Positions 43,294-51,507 of a DNA stretch of 64,000 bases are shown here, in pieces (the first letter of the stretch is position 1; the number at the start of each line of letters is the position of its first letter). The notes under the pieces were generated by a model. That model saw nothing but the letters and a program-made list of their open reading frames with translations, searched no databases and was not told the DNA's origin. Source of the DNA: Rhizomonospora bruguierae (lineage in GTDB: Bacteria; Actinomycetota; Actinomycetes; Mycobacteriales; Micromonosporaceae); contig NZ_BBQH01000079.1 of NCBI RefSeq assembly GCF_018397995.1, positions 1 to 64,000 of the forward strand, in the 5' to 3' direction. The position numbers and the translations under genes are program-made.

Positions 43294-44442
43294 CTACAGG
43301 CCCAGGTCCCGCGAAATGATCATTCGTTGGATCTCGCTGGTGCCCTCGCCGATCTCCAGGATCTTGGCGTCCCGGTAGAAGCGGCCGACCGGGAACTCGT
43401 TCATGAACCCGTAGCCGCCGTGCACCTGCGCCGCCTCCCGGGCGTTGGTCACGGCGGCCTCGCTGGCATACAGCTTGGCGATCGCCGCCTGGCGCTTGAA
43501 CGGCTCGCCCGCGACCAGCCGGGCGGCCGCGTCGTAGTAGGCCAGCCGGGCGGTGTACGCGCGCGTCTCCATATCCGCGATCTTGAACTGGATCGCCTGG
43601 AAGTCGCCGATCGGGCGGCCGAACGCCCGCCGCTGCCCGGCGTACTTGACCGACTCGTCCACGCAGCCCTGCGCCAGCCCGACCGAGAGCGCGGCGATCG
43701 CCACCCGCCCCTCGTCCAGCGTGCGCAGGAACTGGGCGAAGCCCCGGCCCCGCTCGCCCAGCAGGTTCGCCGCCGGCACCCGGCAGTCGTCGAAGGTCAA
43801 CTCGTGCGTGTCCGACGCGCACCAGCCGACCTTCGAGTACCCCGGCTGGACGGTGAAACCCGGTGTGCCCGACGGCACGATGATGGCCGAGATCTCCTTG
43901 CTGCCGTCCGGGTTGACCCCGGTGACCGCGGTGACCGTGACCAGCGCGGTGAGGTCGGTCCCCGAGTTGGTGATGAACGCCTTCGACCCGTTGACGACCC
44001 ACTCGTCGCCGTCCAGCACCGCCCGGGTGGCCGTGCCGCCCGCGTCGGAGCCGAAGCCGGGCTCGGTGAGGCCGAAGCCGGCCAGCGCCTCGCCGGCGGT
44101 CAGCCGGGGCAGCCAGGTCTCCCGCTGCTCGGGGGTGCCGAACCGGTAGATCGGCATGGCGCCCAGCGAGATCGCCGCCTCCAGCGTGATCGCCACGGAC
44201 GAGTCGACCCGGGCCAGCTCCTCCAGGGCCAGGCAGAGCGCGAAGTAGTCGCCGCCCATCCCGCCGTACTCCTCGGGCAGCGGCAGCCCGAACAGCCCCA
44301 TCTTGCCCATCTGCCGGACGATCTCGTACGGGAAGGCGTGCCGCTCGTAGTACTCGCCGATGACCGGCGCGACCTGCTCCAGGGCGAACTCCCGGACGCT
44401 GTCGCGCAGCGCCCGCTGCTCCTCGGTCAGCCTGAAGTCCAC
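43294..44442 (-). CDS. Acyl-CoA dehydrogenase
   Basis: 382 residues, an FAD-dependent dehydrogenase. The motifs FGLTEPGFGSDAGGTATRA (FAD binding), RRAFGRPIGDFQAIQFKIAD, QVHGGYGFMNEFPVGRFYRD and ILEIGEGTSEIQRMIISRDL are intact. The Glu in IGEGT is the usual catalytic base position, which isovaleryl-CoA dehydrogenases normally lack. It is therefore more like short/branched-chain enzymes than a strict isovaleryl enzyme. The GTG at 44442 starts VDFRLTEEQRALRDSV, the family start. It lies 17 bases after the carboxyltransferase gene, so they are co-transcribed. Electrons would go to ETF and then EtfD. Confidence 0.93.
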   Translation of the reverse strand: MDFRLTEEQRALRDSVREFALEQVAPVIGEYYERHAFPYEIVRQMGKMGLFGLPLPEEYGGMGGDYFALCLALEELARVDSSVAITLEAAISLGAMPIYRFGTPEQRETWLPRLTAGEALAGFGLTEPGFGSDAGGTATRAVLDGDEWVVNGSKAFITNSGTDLTALVTVTAVTGVNPDGSKEISAIIVPSGTPGFTVQPGYSKVGWCASDTHELTFDDCRVPAANLLGERGRGFAQFLRTLDEGRVAIAALSVGLAQGCVDESVKYAGQRRAFGRPIGDFQAIQFKIADMETRAYTARLAYYDAAARLVAGEPFKRQAAIAKLYASEAAVTNAREAAQVHGGYGFMNEFPVGRFYRDAKILEIGEGTSEIQRMIISRDLGL

Positions 44443-44459
44443 TGTGTGCCCCCAAATAC

Positions 44460-45995
44460 CTAGACCGGCGTCACGCCGTGCCGGCGCCGGGAGAAGTGGC
44501 GGTCCCTGCCCCGCGCGGCGGCGTACCGGCGGATCAGCTCGGCGCGCAGGTCGCCGGCCGGGACCACCGCGTCCACCACCAGCTCGCTGGCCAGCCGCAT
44601 GATGTCGATGTCGCGCTCGTACTCCGCGCGCCGCTCGGCGACGAACGCCGCCCGCTCGTCCGGGTCGGCGATCGCCGCGATCTTGTTGGCGTAGACGGCG
44701 TTCACGGCCGCCTCGGCGCCCATCACCGCGATCTTCGCGGTGGGCAGCGCGATCGTGGCGTCCGGCGCGAACCCGGGGCCCGCCATGGCGTACAGGCCGG
44801 CGCCGTACGCCTTGCGCACGACCACGCAGATCTTCGGGACGGTGGCCTCCGAGATCGCGGTGATCATCTTCGCGCCGTGCCGGATGATGCCCTGCTTCTC
44901 CACCGCCGTGCCGACCATGAAGCCGGGCACGTCGGTGAGGAACAGCAGCGGCACGGTGAACGCGTCGCAGAGCTGGACGAACCGGGTGGCCTTGTCCGCC
45001 GAGTCGACGAACAGCACCCCGCCCTTGAACAGCGAGTTGTTCGCCACCACGCCGACCGGGCGCCCGGCCAGCCGGCCGAACCCGACGGTCAACTCCCTGG
45101 CCCAGCGCTCCTGGATCTCGAAGAACGAGCCCTCGTCCAGCAGGCCGCGAACCACCTTGCGGATGTCGAACGCCTGGCGCTCGCTCCGCGGTACCAGGTC
45201 CGCCAGGTCGACGCCGGCCGGCGCCTCGGCGGCGGGGGCGACCGGCGGCTCCTGCGTCCAGTTCGCCGGCAGGTACGACAGGTACCGGCGGATGGTGGCC
45301 AGCGCGGCGTCCTCGTCCTCGCACAGGAAGTGGCCCACCCCGGACTCGCCGGTGTGCACCTTCGCCCCGCCCATCGCCTCCAGCGTGGTCTTCTCGCCGG
45401 TCACCATCTCGACCATCCGGTCGGAGCCGAGGTACATCGAGGCGTTGCCGTCGACCATGGCGACCACGTCGCAGAACGCGGGGATGTAGGCGCCGCCGGC
45501 GGCGGACGGGCCGAACAGCGCGCACGCCTGCGGGATGGCGCCGCTCGCCTTCACCTGGGTGTAGAAGATGCGCCCGGCGCCCCGCCGGCCCGGGAACAAC
45601 TCCACCTGGTCGGTGATCCGGGCGCCGGCCGAGTCGACCAGGTACACCATCGGCACGCCGGTCTCGTACGCGCGCTCGATGATCCGGATGATCTTTTCGA
45701 CCGTGCGGGCGCCCCACGAGCCGGCCTTGACCGTGGAGTCGTTGGCCATCAGGCAGACCGGGCGCCCGTCGATCGTGGCGGTGCCGGTGACCACGCCGTC
45801 GGCCGGGAGCCCGTCGGCGAGCGCGTTCGCGTACAGGCCGTCCTCGGTGAAGGAGCCGGGGTCGACCAGGCGGGCGATCCGCTCGCGGGCGAACAGCTTG
45901 CCCTTCGCCGCGTTCGCCGCGTGGTACTTCTCCGCTCCACCGGCCCGGGCCCGCTTGCCCGCGTGCTCCAGGGCCGCACCGTCGACCGTCACCAC
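44460..45995 (-). CDS. Acyl-CoA carboxylase carboxyltransferase (beta) subunit
   Basis: 511 residues, the biotin-dependent carboxyltransferase. There are two crotonase-like halves: GARITDQVELFPGRRGAG, FGPSAAGGAYIPAFCDVVAM and GVVANNSLFKGGVLFVDSAD, with PGFMVGTAVEKQGIIRHGAK and KAYGAGLYAMAGPGFAPDA in the second. It resembles methylcrotonyl-CoA carboxylase beta, in keeping with the neighbouring HMG-CoA lyase. The start is GTG 45995 or the adjacent GTG at 45992, behind GGAGG. A TetR-like operator precedes it. Confidence 0.92.
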   Translation of the reverse strand: MVTVDGAALEHAGKRARAGGAEKYHAANAAKGKLFARERIARLVDPGSFTEDGLYANALADGLPADGVVTGTATIDGRPVCLMANDSTVKAGSWGARTVEKIIRIIERAYETGVPMVYLVDSAGARITDQVELFPGRRGAGRIFYTQVKASGAIPQACALFGPSAAGGAYIPAFCDVVAMVDGNASMYLGSDRMVEMVTGEKTTLEAMGGAKVHTGESGVGHFLCEDEDAALATIRRYLSYLPANWTQEPPVAPAAEAPAGVDLADLVPRSERQAFDIRKVVRGLLDEGSFFEIQERWARELTVGFGRLAGRPVGVVANNSLFKGGVLFVDSADKATRFVQLCDAFTVPLLFLTDVPGFMVGTAVEKQGIIRHGAKMITAISEATVPKICVVVRKAYGAGLYAMAGPGFAPDATIALPTAKIAVMGAEAAVNAVYANKIAAIADPDERAAFVAERRAEYERDIDIMRLASELVVDAVVPAGDLRAELIRRYAAARGRDRHFSRRRHGVTPV

Positions 45996-46021
45996 CCGCC
46001 TCCTAGCACCGATCCGGTAAG

Positions 46022-46036
46022 CTGAACGATCGTTAG
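46022..46036. promoter_or_regulatory. TetR-type operator upstream of the carboxyltransferase gene
   Basis: CTGAACGATCGTTAG, with a perfect AACGATCGTT core, lies 27 bases before the carboxyltransferase start. Related motifs occur at 50860-50874 and 51479-51491 before the other genes of this catabolic cluster, which suggests control by the local TetR protein. Confidence 0.55.
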
Positions 46037-46060
46037 GCTACCACCCGGCCGGGAACCGGA

Positions 46061-46093
46061 AAGGGCCCCCGCGCGGAGTGCGCGGGGGCCCTT
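46061..46093 (-). terminator. Terminator of the chaplin-like gene
   Basis: AAGGGCCCCCGCGC (46061-46074) pairs with GCGCGGGGGCCCTT (46080-46093), a 14-bp stem with a 5-base loop, 19 bases after the stop codon. Confidence 0.85.
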
Positions 46094-46112
46094 AGTACGG
46101 GTGATCGTCAGA

Positions 46113-47177
46113 TCACCTGGCCGACGCACCGCCGGTGCTGCCGGCCTTCGCCAACCCGCCGAGGCCGGCGACGGCGTTGCCACTGAGGTTGATCGGCACC
46201 TGGATCGGCAGCTGGATCTGGACCCCGTTGCCGATCCCGAAGTTGCCGCCGCTGCTCTGGGAGGCGACGCGGCTGCCCTCGGTGGCGTGCCGGGCCTTGC
46301 CGCCGATGAGCCCGCCCAGCAGATCGTTGACCGGCAGCCCGGACACGACCGGCAGGGACTCGGTGGCGTTGCCCGCCCCCGACCGGGTCGCCGAAGCGCC
46401 GCCCTTGCTCTGGGCGAACGCGATGCCGAAGGCTCCCCCGACCGCGTTGCCGCTGATGTCGACCGGCACCTGGACCGGCGCGTACACCTGCACCCCGTTG
46501 CCGATCCCGTAGTTGTCCGAGCTGACCTGCGAGACGGACCCGGACCCGGCGCCCTTCGCGGTGGCGCCGCCCTCGCAGCCGGCGAACGTGGCCGCGCCGA
46601 AGCCGGCCACGCTGTTGCCGCAGGCGTCGATCGGCACCTGGATCGGCGCGTACACCTGCACCCCGTTGCCGATCCCGAAGTTGCCGGAGGTGGCCTGCCG
46701 GACGGCCGCGGCACCCTCGGTCTTCGCCCGGGCCGCCTCGCCGTACCCGCCGCCGTTGTTGCCGCCGTCGTTGCCACCGCCGGCCTCGCTGCCGCCCTCG
46801 CAGCTGGCGAACGCGGCCCCACCGAGGCCGGCCACGCCGTTGCCGCACACGTTCAGCGGCACCTGGATCGGCGCGTACAGCTGGGCGCCGTTGCCGATCC
46901 CGTAGTTGTCCGAGCTGGACTGCGCGGCGCCACCCAGGCCGGTGGCGGTGGCGCCACCGGTGCACTCGGCGAACGCCGCGCCACCCGCGCCGGCGACCGC
47001 GTTGCCGCACAGGTTGACCGGCGCCTGGATCGGAAGCTGGACCTGCGCGCCGTTGCCGATCCCGTAGTTGTCACTGGTGGTGGCGGAGCTGTCGGCCATC
47101 GCCGCGCCGCCGGAGGCCAGCACGGCGCCCGCGGCGAGCACACCGACGCTGAGGGACTTGCGAACCCACGTCTTCAT
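46113..47177 (-). CDS. Secreted five-repeat chaplin-like protein
   Basis: 354 residues. A signal peptide occupies residues 1-28 (KSLSVGVLAAGAVLASGGAAMA). Five copies follow of a unit with the core (N)(Y/F)GIGNG(A/V)Q(V/L), a beta-prone PIQVP(V/I/L)(N/D) stretch and (C/S)GN(A/S/G)V, at about residues 36, 90, 165, 221 and 310. Copies 1-3 have two Cys exactly 15 residues apart (57/72, 111/126, 186/201). Copies 4-5 have Ser in the first position and no second Cys. Gly/Asn-rich linkers separate them. The unit resembles the chaplin domain that forms amyloid coats on aerial hyphae and spores. The gene is monocistronic with its own terminator. Confidence 0.82.
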   Translation of the reverse strand: MKTWVRKSLSVGVLAAGAVLASGGAAMADSSATTSDNYGIGNGAQVQLPIQAPVNLCGNAVAGAGGAAFAECTGGATATGLGGAAQSSSDNYGIGNGAQLYAPIQVPLNVCGNGVAGLGGAAFASCEGGSEAGGGNDGGNNGGGYGEAARAKTEGAAAVRQATSGNFGIGNGVQVYAPIQVPIDACGNSVAGFGAATFAGCEGGATAKGAGSGSVSQVSSDNYGIGNGVQVYAPVQVPVDISGNAVGGAFGIAFAQSKGGASATRSGAGNATESLPVVSGLPVNDLLGGLIGGKARHATEGSRVASQSSGGNFGIGNGVQIQLPIQVPINLSGNAVAGLGGLAKAGSTGGASAR

Positions 47178-47425
47178 GGTGAAGCGGAAACCCTTCGAGT
47201 AATGGACATTATCTGTGCGAACTGCCTATGGAGTTGTGGTTTCCTTCCCGGTTAACCGCCGGTGGGCGCGGCCGGTCCCGCGACGGGGGCCGACCTGTCG
47301 ACGTGCGCCCAGGCCAGTGATTGCTGTGGAAGGTCGCGCCCGGGACTGGTCGTGCTACCGGAGCGCGGGTGAACCCGCGGATCCCGCCCACCGCTCAAGC
47401 CGGGTGGCGCAGGTCCGCCCTGGGG

Positions 47426-48400
47426 TCAGTCGGGTGAGACGGCCGGCCGTGCCGGTTCCCGGCGCACCGCGGCGTCCTCGGCGCCGGCGCGCAGCCGCCG
47501 GGCGTCCGCCGTACCGGCGGCGGACGGGGCGCCCACGATGGCGTTCGGGTCGCCGTCGTGGTGCGTGCCGGTACCGGGTGCCGCGGCGCCGCCGCCGAGG
47601 TGCGCCTGCATCGGCGCGAGCGGGCGGTCGGGCAGGAACGGCGTGCCGGAGCCGCCGGCCGGCGCGGTGCGGTCGCCCGCCACCGACGCCGGGTCGAGCC
47701 ACGGCACGTGACCCACCAGGCTGGCACCGGACCGGGGCGTGGAGAGCCCCTCTGTCCGTCCGGTGTAGACGGCGTTGGCGGCCCGGGGGCCAGCCGGCGC
47801 GGTCCGCGCCGCGCTCATCGGCGTCGTACCACTGGTGGGAGCCGGGACGAACGACGCGGGAGCGCCGCGCCGGACCGCGCCGGCCGGACTCGTACCGGTC
47901 CCGGTCGGCGCGTCGTGCAGAGAGTGGGCGACGTGAGCCGCCGCCTGATCGAGCAGCCGGGTCACGGGCGCGACGGCCCGGCCCGCGCCGGAGACCGCGC
48001 GGCCGACCGGTCGCACGACATCCCCGACGAGGGTGGCGGTCCCCGCCGAGCCGGCAGCGCCGGTCTGCGCGATCGGGACCACCGCGGCGCCGACCGCGCG
48101 CAGCACCGGGCCGGCCACGGGAGCATCCGCGCCGGTCAGCCGGTCGGCCTCGGGCAGGACGGCACCGAGCGAGACGGCCGGCTGCGCGCCGACCACCAGG
48201 TCATCCAGAGTGGACGTACCGCGGTCGGCCTGCGCCGCCGCCGTGCCGAGCAGCCAGGCCACCGCGGCGAAGCCGGTGACGACCAGCACACGGACGCCGG
48301 CACGGAGGGCGAACCGCCCAGGTGCGCCGCTACCGCCACCGCGGGAGGCCGCCCGGTGGGCGGGCCGCTCGAGCGCCGGGGCTCCGTGCGTGGACCGCAT
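47426..48400 (-). CDS. Ala/Gly/Pro-rich exported or membrane-anchored protein
   Basis: 324 residues. A basic N-terminus leads to a hydrophobic segment (GVRVLVVTGFAAVAWLLGTAAAQA) that may be a signal peptide or anchor, followed by a low-complexity outer part rich in Ala, Gly, Pro and Thr, with a region PVGRAVSGAGRAVAPVTRLL. No catalytic motif is visible. It lies on the same strand upstream of the chaplin-like gene, 248 bases away, and may be another surface component. The ATG at 48400 is used. The function is unknown. Confidence 0.6.
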   Translation of the reverse strand: MRSTHGAPALERPAHRAASRGGGSGAPGRFALRAGVRVLVVTGFAAVAWLLGTAAAQADRGTSTLDDLVVGAQPAVSLGAVLPEADRLTGADAPVAGPVLRAVGAAVVPIAQTGAAGSAGTATLVGDVVRPVGRAVSGAGRAVAPVTRLLDQAAAHVAHSLHDAPTGTGTSPAGAVRRGAPASFVPAPTSGTTPMSAARTAPAGPRAANAVYTGRTEGLSTPRSGASLVGHVPWLDPASVAGDRTAPAGGSGTPFLPDRPLAPMQAHLGGGAAAPGTGTHHDGDPNAIVGAPSAAGTADARRLRAGAEDAAVRREPARPAVSPD

Positions 48401-48498
48401 GTCCGCCTTTCGTCCGGTGAACCGAGTTGGTGCAATACGGGCAAATCCGTATAGATCAGCACCACATGGCTCAACGAAGGGTCGGCCGGGGAGACACG

Positions 48499-49425
48499 CT
48501 AATCGGCGGAGAATCTGGTCAATTGGGTCCGCGGGCCGGCGCGCAGCACGCCCGAGGGCAGTTCCCGGCCGACGATCCGCTCCGCCAACCGGGCAGCCTC
48601 GATCAGCGCCGCCACATCGATACCGGTGTCGATGCCCATGTCGTGCAGCATGTGCACCACCTCCTCGGTGGCCACGTTGCCGCTCGCGCCCGGCGCGTAC
48701 GGGCAGCCGCCCAGGCCGCCCACGCTGGCGTCGAACTCGGTGACGCCCAACTCCAGCGCGGTCAACAGGTTCGCCAGCGCCGTACCCCGGGTGTTGTGGA
48801 AGTGCAGCAGCAGCGGCACGTCCGGGTGGCGCTCGCGGACCGCCGACACCACCGCGCGCACCCGCGGCGGCGTACCCATGCCCGTGGTGTCCCCGAACGC
48901 GACCCGGTCCGCGCCGTCGGCGAGCACCCGGTCCACGATGCCGGCCACCCGCAGCGGGTCGATGTCGCCCTCGTACGGGCAGCCGAAGCTCGTGGCCACG
49001 ATCACCTCGGCCGTGGCCCCGGCCGCGTGCAACTGGTCGATCAGCGCGGCGATGTCGTCCAGCGACTCGGCCGTGGACCGGTTCACGTTGCGCCGGTTGT
49101 GCGTGTCGCTGGCCGAGACCACCACCTCGATCTCGGTGAACCCGGCGGCCAGCGCCCGCTGCGCCCCGCGCGAGTTCGGCACCAGCGCCGAGTAGCGCAC
49201 GCCCTCGGCCCGGCGGGCGGCGGACCAGACCTCGTCCGCGTCCGCCATCTGCGGTATCGCCCGGGGGTGCACGAAGGAGACGGCCTCGATGCGCCCGACC
49301 CCGGTACCGGAGAGCGCGTCGAGCAGCCGCACCTTGGCCTCGGTCGGCACCGGGTCCTCGTTCTGCAACCCGTCCCGGGGGCCCACCTCACGAATCGAGA
49401 CCCTGCTCGGCAGCATGGCCATCAC
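48499..49425 (-). CDS. Hydroxymethylglutaryl-CoA lyase
   Basis: About 308 residues, a TIM-barrel lyase that cleaves HMG-CoA to acetoacetate and acetyl-CoA, the last step of leucine catabolism. Key motifs: VSIREVGPRDGLQNE at the start (catalytic Arg-Asp), SASDTHNRRNVN, the metal-binding LLLHFHNTRGTALAN, and GGCPYAPGASGNVATE with the catalytic Cys. Both metal His residues are present. The GTG at 49425 has AAAGG 8 bases upstream; ATG at 49422 is equivalent. It follows the biotin carboxylase gene by 79 bases on the same strand. Confidence 0.94.
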   Translation of the reverse strand: MMAMLPSRVSIREVGPRDGLQNEDPVPTEAKVRLLDALSGTGVGRIEAVSFVHPRAIPQMADADEVWSAARRAEGVRYSALVPNSRGAQRALAAGFTEIEVVVSASDTHNRRNVNRSTAESLDDIAALIDQLHAAGATAEVIVATSFGCPYEGDIDPLRVAGIVDRVLADGADRVAFGDTTGMGTPPRVRAVVSAVRERHPDVPLLLHFHNTRGTALANLLTALELGVTEFDASVGGLGGCPYAPGASGNVATEEVVHMLHDMGIDTGIDVAALIEAARLAERIVGRELPSGVLRAGPRTQLTRFSAD

Positions 49426-49504
49426 CGTGCCAACCTTTCGTTCGCGACCGCGGTGCTTCCTCCGCCTCCACCGGTACCCGGCACGCTCCGGGCATTCCTC
49501 GCGC

Positions 49505-50842
49505 TCATCGCATCCGCGCCACGATGGCGGTGTCGTACTCGCCGGTCAGGAACGGTTCCCGCTCGAACAGCTCGGCGAAGAACGGCAGGTTGCACTTCGG
49601 ACCGACCACCGTGAACCCGGCCACCGCCCGCCTCGCCCGCTCGATCGCCTCCGCCCGGTCGGCGCCGTGGACGATCAGCTTCGCCATCAGCGAGTCGTAG
49701 AACGGGGTGACCGTGTTCCCGGCGGTGTAGCCGGAATCCACCCGGACGCCCGGGCCGGTCGGCTCCACCCACTCGGCGATCGCGCCCGGCCCGGGCAGGA
49801 ACCGCTTCGGGTCCTCGGCGTTGATCCGCAGCTCGATGGCGTGGCCGCGCGGGGCCAGCGCCTCCGGGTCGAACGTGGGCGGCAGGCCGGCCGCCACCCG
49901 CAGCTGCTCCTCGACCAGGTCCACGCCGTAGACCAGCTCGGTGACCGGGTGCTCCACCTGGAGCCGGGTGTTCATCTCCAGGAAGAAGAACTCGCCGGTG
50001 GTCGGGTCCAGCAGGCACTCGACCGTGCCCGCGTTGCGGTAGTTCACCGCCTCGCCGGCCCGCACGGCCGCCGCCAGCAGCCGGGCCCGCAGCTCGGGGC
50101 CGACCGCCGGGGAGGGCGCCTCCTCCAGCAGCTTCTGGTTGCGCCGCTGCACCGAGCACTCCCGCTCGCCCAGGGCGACCACCCGGCCGTCGGCCAGGCC
50201 GAGGATCTGCACCTCGACGTGGCGCACCCGGGGGAAGAACCGCTCGATCAGCACCGCCCCGTCGCCGAACATCCGCTCGGCGAAGCCGCGCACCTTCTCG
50301 TACTCGGTGCGCAGCGCCGCCTCGTCGGCGGCCACGGCCATGCCCATGCCGCCGCCGCCCGCCGCGGCCTTCACCATCACCGGGTACCCGATCTGCCCGG
50401 CGGCGGCGACCGCGCCGGCCGCGTCCTTGGCGGGGTCGGTGGCGCCCGGCGCGACCGGCACCCCGGCCGCGGCCATCAGGTTCCGCGCGTTGATCTTGTC
50501 GCCCATCGCGGTGATCGCCTCGGCGCCGGGGCCCACCCAGGCCAGCCCGGCGGCGGCCACCGCGCGGGCGAAGTCCGCGTTCTCCGACAGAAACCCGTAC
50601 CCCGGGTGGATCGCCCGCGCGCCGGTGGACCTGGCGGCGGCCAGGATCGCCTCGGGGTTGCGGTAGCTCTGCGCCGGGTTCGCCGGGCCGATGCAGACCG
50701 CCTCGTCCGCCTCGGCCACGAACGGCAGGCCGGCATCGGCCGCCGAGTGCACCGCGATGGCCCGCACGCCCAGCCGCTTCGCCGTCCGGATGATCCGCCG
50801 GGCGATCTCGCCCCGGTTCGCGACCAGTACCGACTCGATCAT
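49505..50842 (-). CDS. Acyl-CoA carboxylase biotin carboxylase subunit, lacking a biotin carrier domain
   Basis: 445 residues. It is an ATP-grasp biotin carboxylase: SVLVANRGEIARRIIRTAKR, HPGYGFLSENADFARA, VKAAAGGGGMGMAVA, ERECSVQRRNQKLLEEAPSP, FLEMNTRLQVEHPVTE and the C-terminal domain ending TGEYDTAIVARMR. The alpha subunits of methylcrotonyl- and propionyl-CoA carboxylases normally continue for another 150-200 residues into a biotinyl domain with an (A/V)MK(M/L) motif. Here a TGA ends the protein right after the carboxylase. The ATG at 50842 follows a GGAGGG site. The next 80 bases hold only a 28-codon frame, not a carrier. Confidence 0.93.
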   Translation of the reverse strand: MIESVLVANRGEIARRIIRTAKRLGVRAIAVHSAADAGLPFVAEADEAVCIGPANPAQSYRNPEAILAAARSTGARAIHPGYGFLSENADFARAVAAAGLAWVGPGAEAITAMGDKINARNLMAAAGVPVAPGATDPAKDAAGAVAAAGQIGYPVMVKAAAGGGGMGMAVAADEAALRTEYEKVRGFAERMFGDGAVLIERFFPRVRHVEVQILGLADGRVVALGERECSVQRRNQKLLEEAPSPAVGPELRARLLAAAVRAGEAVNYRNAGTVECLLDPTTGEFFFLEMNTRLQVEHPVTELVYGVDLVEEQLRVAAGLPPTFDPEALAPRGHAIELRINAEDPKRFLPGPGAIAEWVEPTGPGVRVDSGYTAGNTVTPFYDSLMAKLIVHGADRAEAIERARRAVAGFTVVGPKCNLPFFAELFEREPFLTGEYDTAIVARMR

Positions 50843-50859
50843 TTCGCCGGGCCCTCCCC

Positions 50860-50874
50860 TTAACCTTCGTTCAG
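50860..50874. promoter_or_regulatory. TetR-like operator motif before the biotin carboxylase gene
   Basis: TTAACCTTCGTTCAG shares TAAC-NN-TCGTTCAG with the operator at 46022-46036 read on the other strand. It overlaps the TetR stop codon and lies 18 bases before the biotin carboxylase ATG. Confidence 0.45.
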
Positions 50875-51470
50875 TCGCCGACCAATGCCGCGAGCGTAGC
50901 CGCCCGCAGCAGCTCGGCACGGCGGTGGCGGTCCACCTCACCGCCGAGGAAGGGGGTCGAGTTCATCAGGCCGAACGCGGCGTGCGCCAGCACCCGGGCC
51001 TCACCGGCGACCAGGTCCGCGCGCAGCGATGTGAGCACGCTCACCCACTCCTCCACATACAGGCGCTGGAGCTTGCGGATCTGCCGGCGGGGCTCCTCCG
51101 GCAGCCGGTCCAGCTCGTGCAGGTGCAGCGCGATCACCGCGGGGTGCGCCAGCGCGAAGTCCACGTGGAAGTCGATCAGGGACTCCAGGGTGGCCCGCGC
51201 GTCCGCCGGCCGCTCGGCGACCCGGGCCCGGCCGCCGGTCAGCAGCCCCTCGCTCACCGGGATGAGCGCCGCCGCCAGCATCGCCTCCTTGCCGGCGAAA
51301 TGGTGATAGAGCGCGGGACCGGTGACCCCGGCGGCCGAGCCGATGTCGTCCATGGACACGCCGTGATAGCCGCGGCTGGCGAACAGCCCCACCGCGATCT
51401 CGAGGATCTCCTCCTTGCGGGTCCGCCGCCGGCCCGGCGCGACCTCGGTACGCGTCTGATCCACACTCAC
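50871..51470 (-). CDS. TetR-family regulator of the acyl-CoA catabolic cluster
   Basis: 199 residues. The N-terminal helix-turn-helix is clear: RRTRKEEILEIAVGLFASRG followed by YHGVSMDDIGSAAGVTGPAL and YHHFAGKEAMLAAALIP. The C-terminal domain is typical of TetR ligand binding. It sits next to the carboxylase and lyase genes on the same strand and probably represses them until an acyl-CoA accumulates. The start is GTG 51470; a motif related to the two operators lies 9 bases upstream, suggesting autoregulation. Confidence 0.92.
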   Translation of the reverse strand: MSVDQTRTEVAPGRRRTRKEEILEIAVGLFASRGYHGVSMDDIGSAAGVTGPALYHHFAGKEAMLAAALIPVSEGLLTGGRARVAERPADARATLESLIDFHVDFALAHPAVIALHLHELDRLPEEPRRQIRKLQRLYVEEWVSVLTSLRADLVAGEARVLAHAAFGLMNSTPFLGGEVDRHRRAELLRAATLAALVGD

Positions 51471-51478
51471 ATCGCCAG

Positions 51479-51491
51479 CCTAACTATCCAG
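51479..51491. promoter_or_regulatory. Possible TetR autoregulatory site
   Basis: CCTAACTATCCAG keeps the CCTAAC-NN-TC half of the operators at 46022 and 50860 but is degenerate in the other half. It lies just before the TetR start codon. Confidence 0.35.
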
Positions 51492-51507
51492 CCCCGTCGG
51501 GTGCCCG

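Noticed and set aside
43294-45717. The 807-codon frame as a carboxyltransferase-dehydrogenase fusion
   Set aside because: The first half is an out-of-frame shadow of the carboxyltransferase gene. The dehydrogenase has its own GTG start and its family N-terminus.
46113-47177. Regular near-identical 20-30 bp blocks as CRISPR or mobile repeats
   Set aside because: The blocks are the DNA of five protein repeats (GIGNG...PIQVP) in one open gene with a signal peptide.
47178-47425. A regulatory RNA or terminator between the chaplin-like and Ala-rich genes
   Set aside because: I found no stable hairpin with a T-run and no conserved riboswitch blocks.
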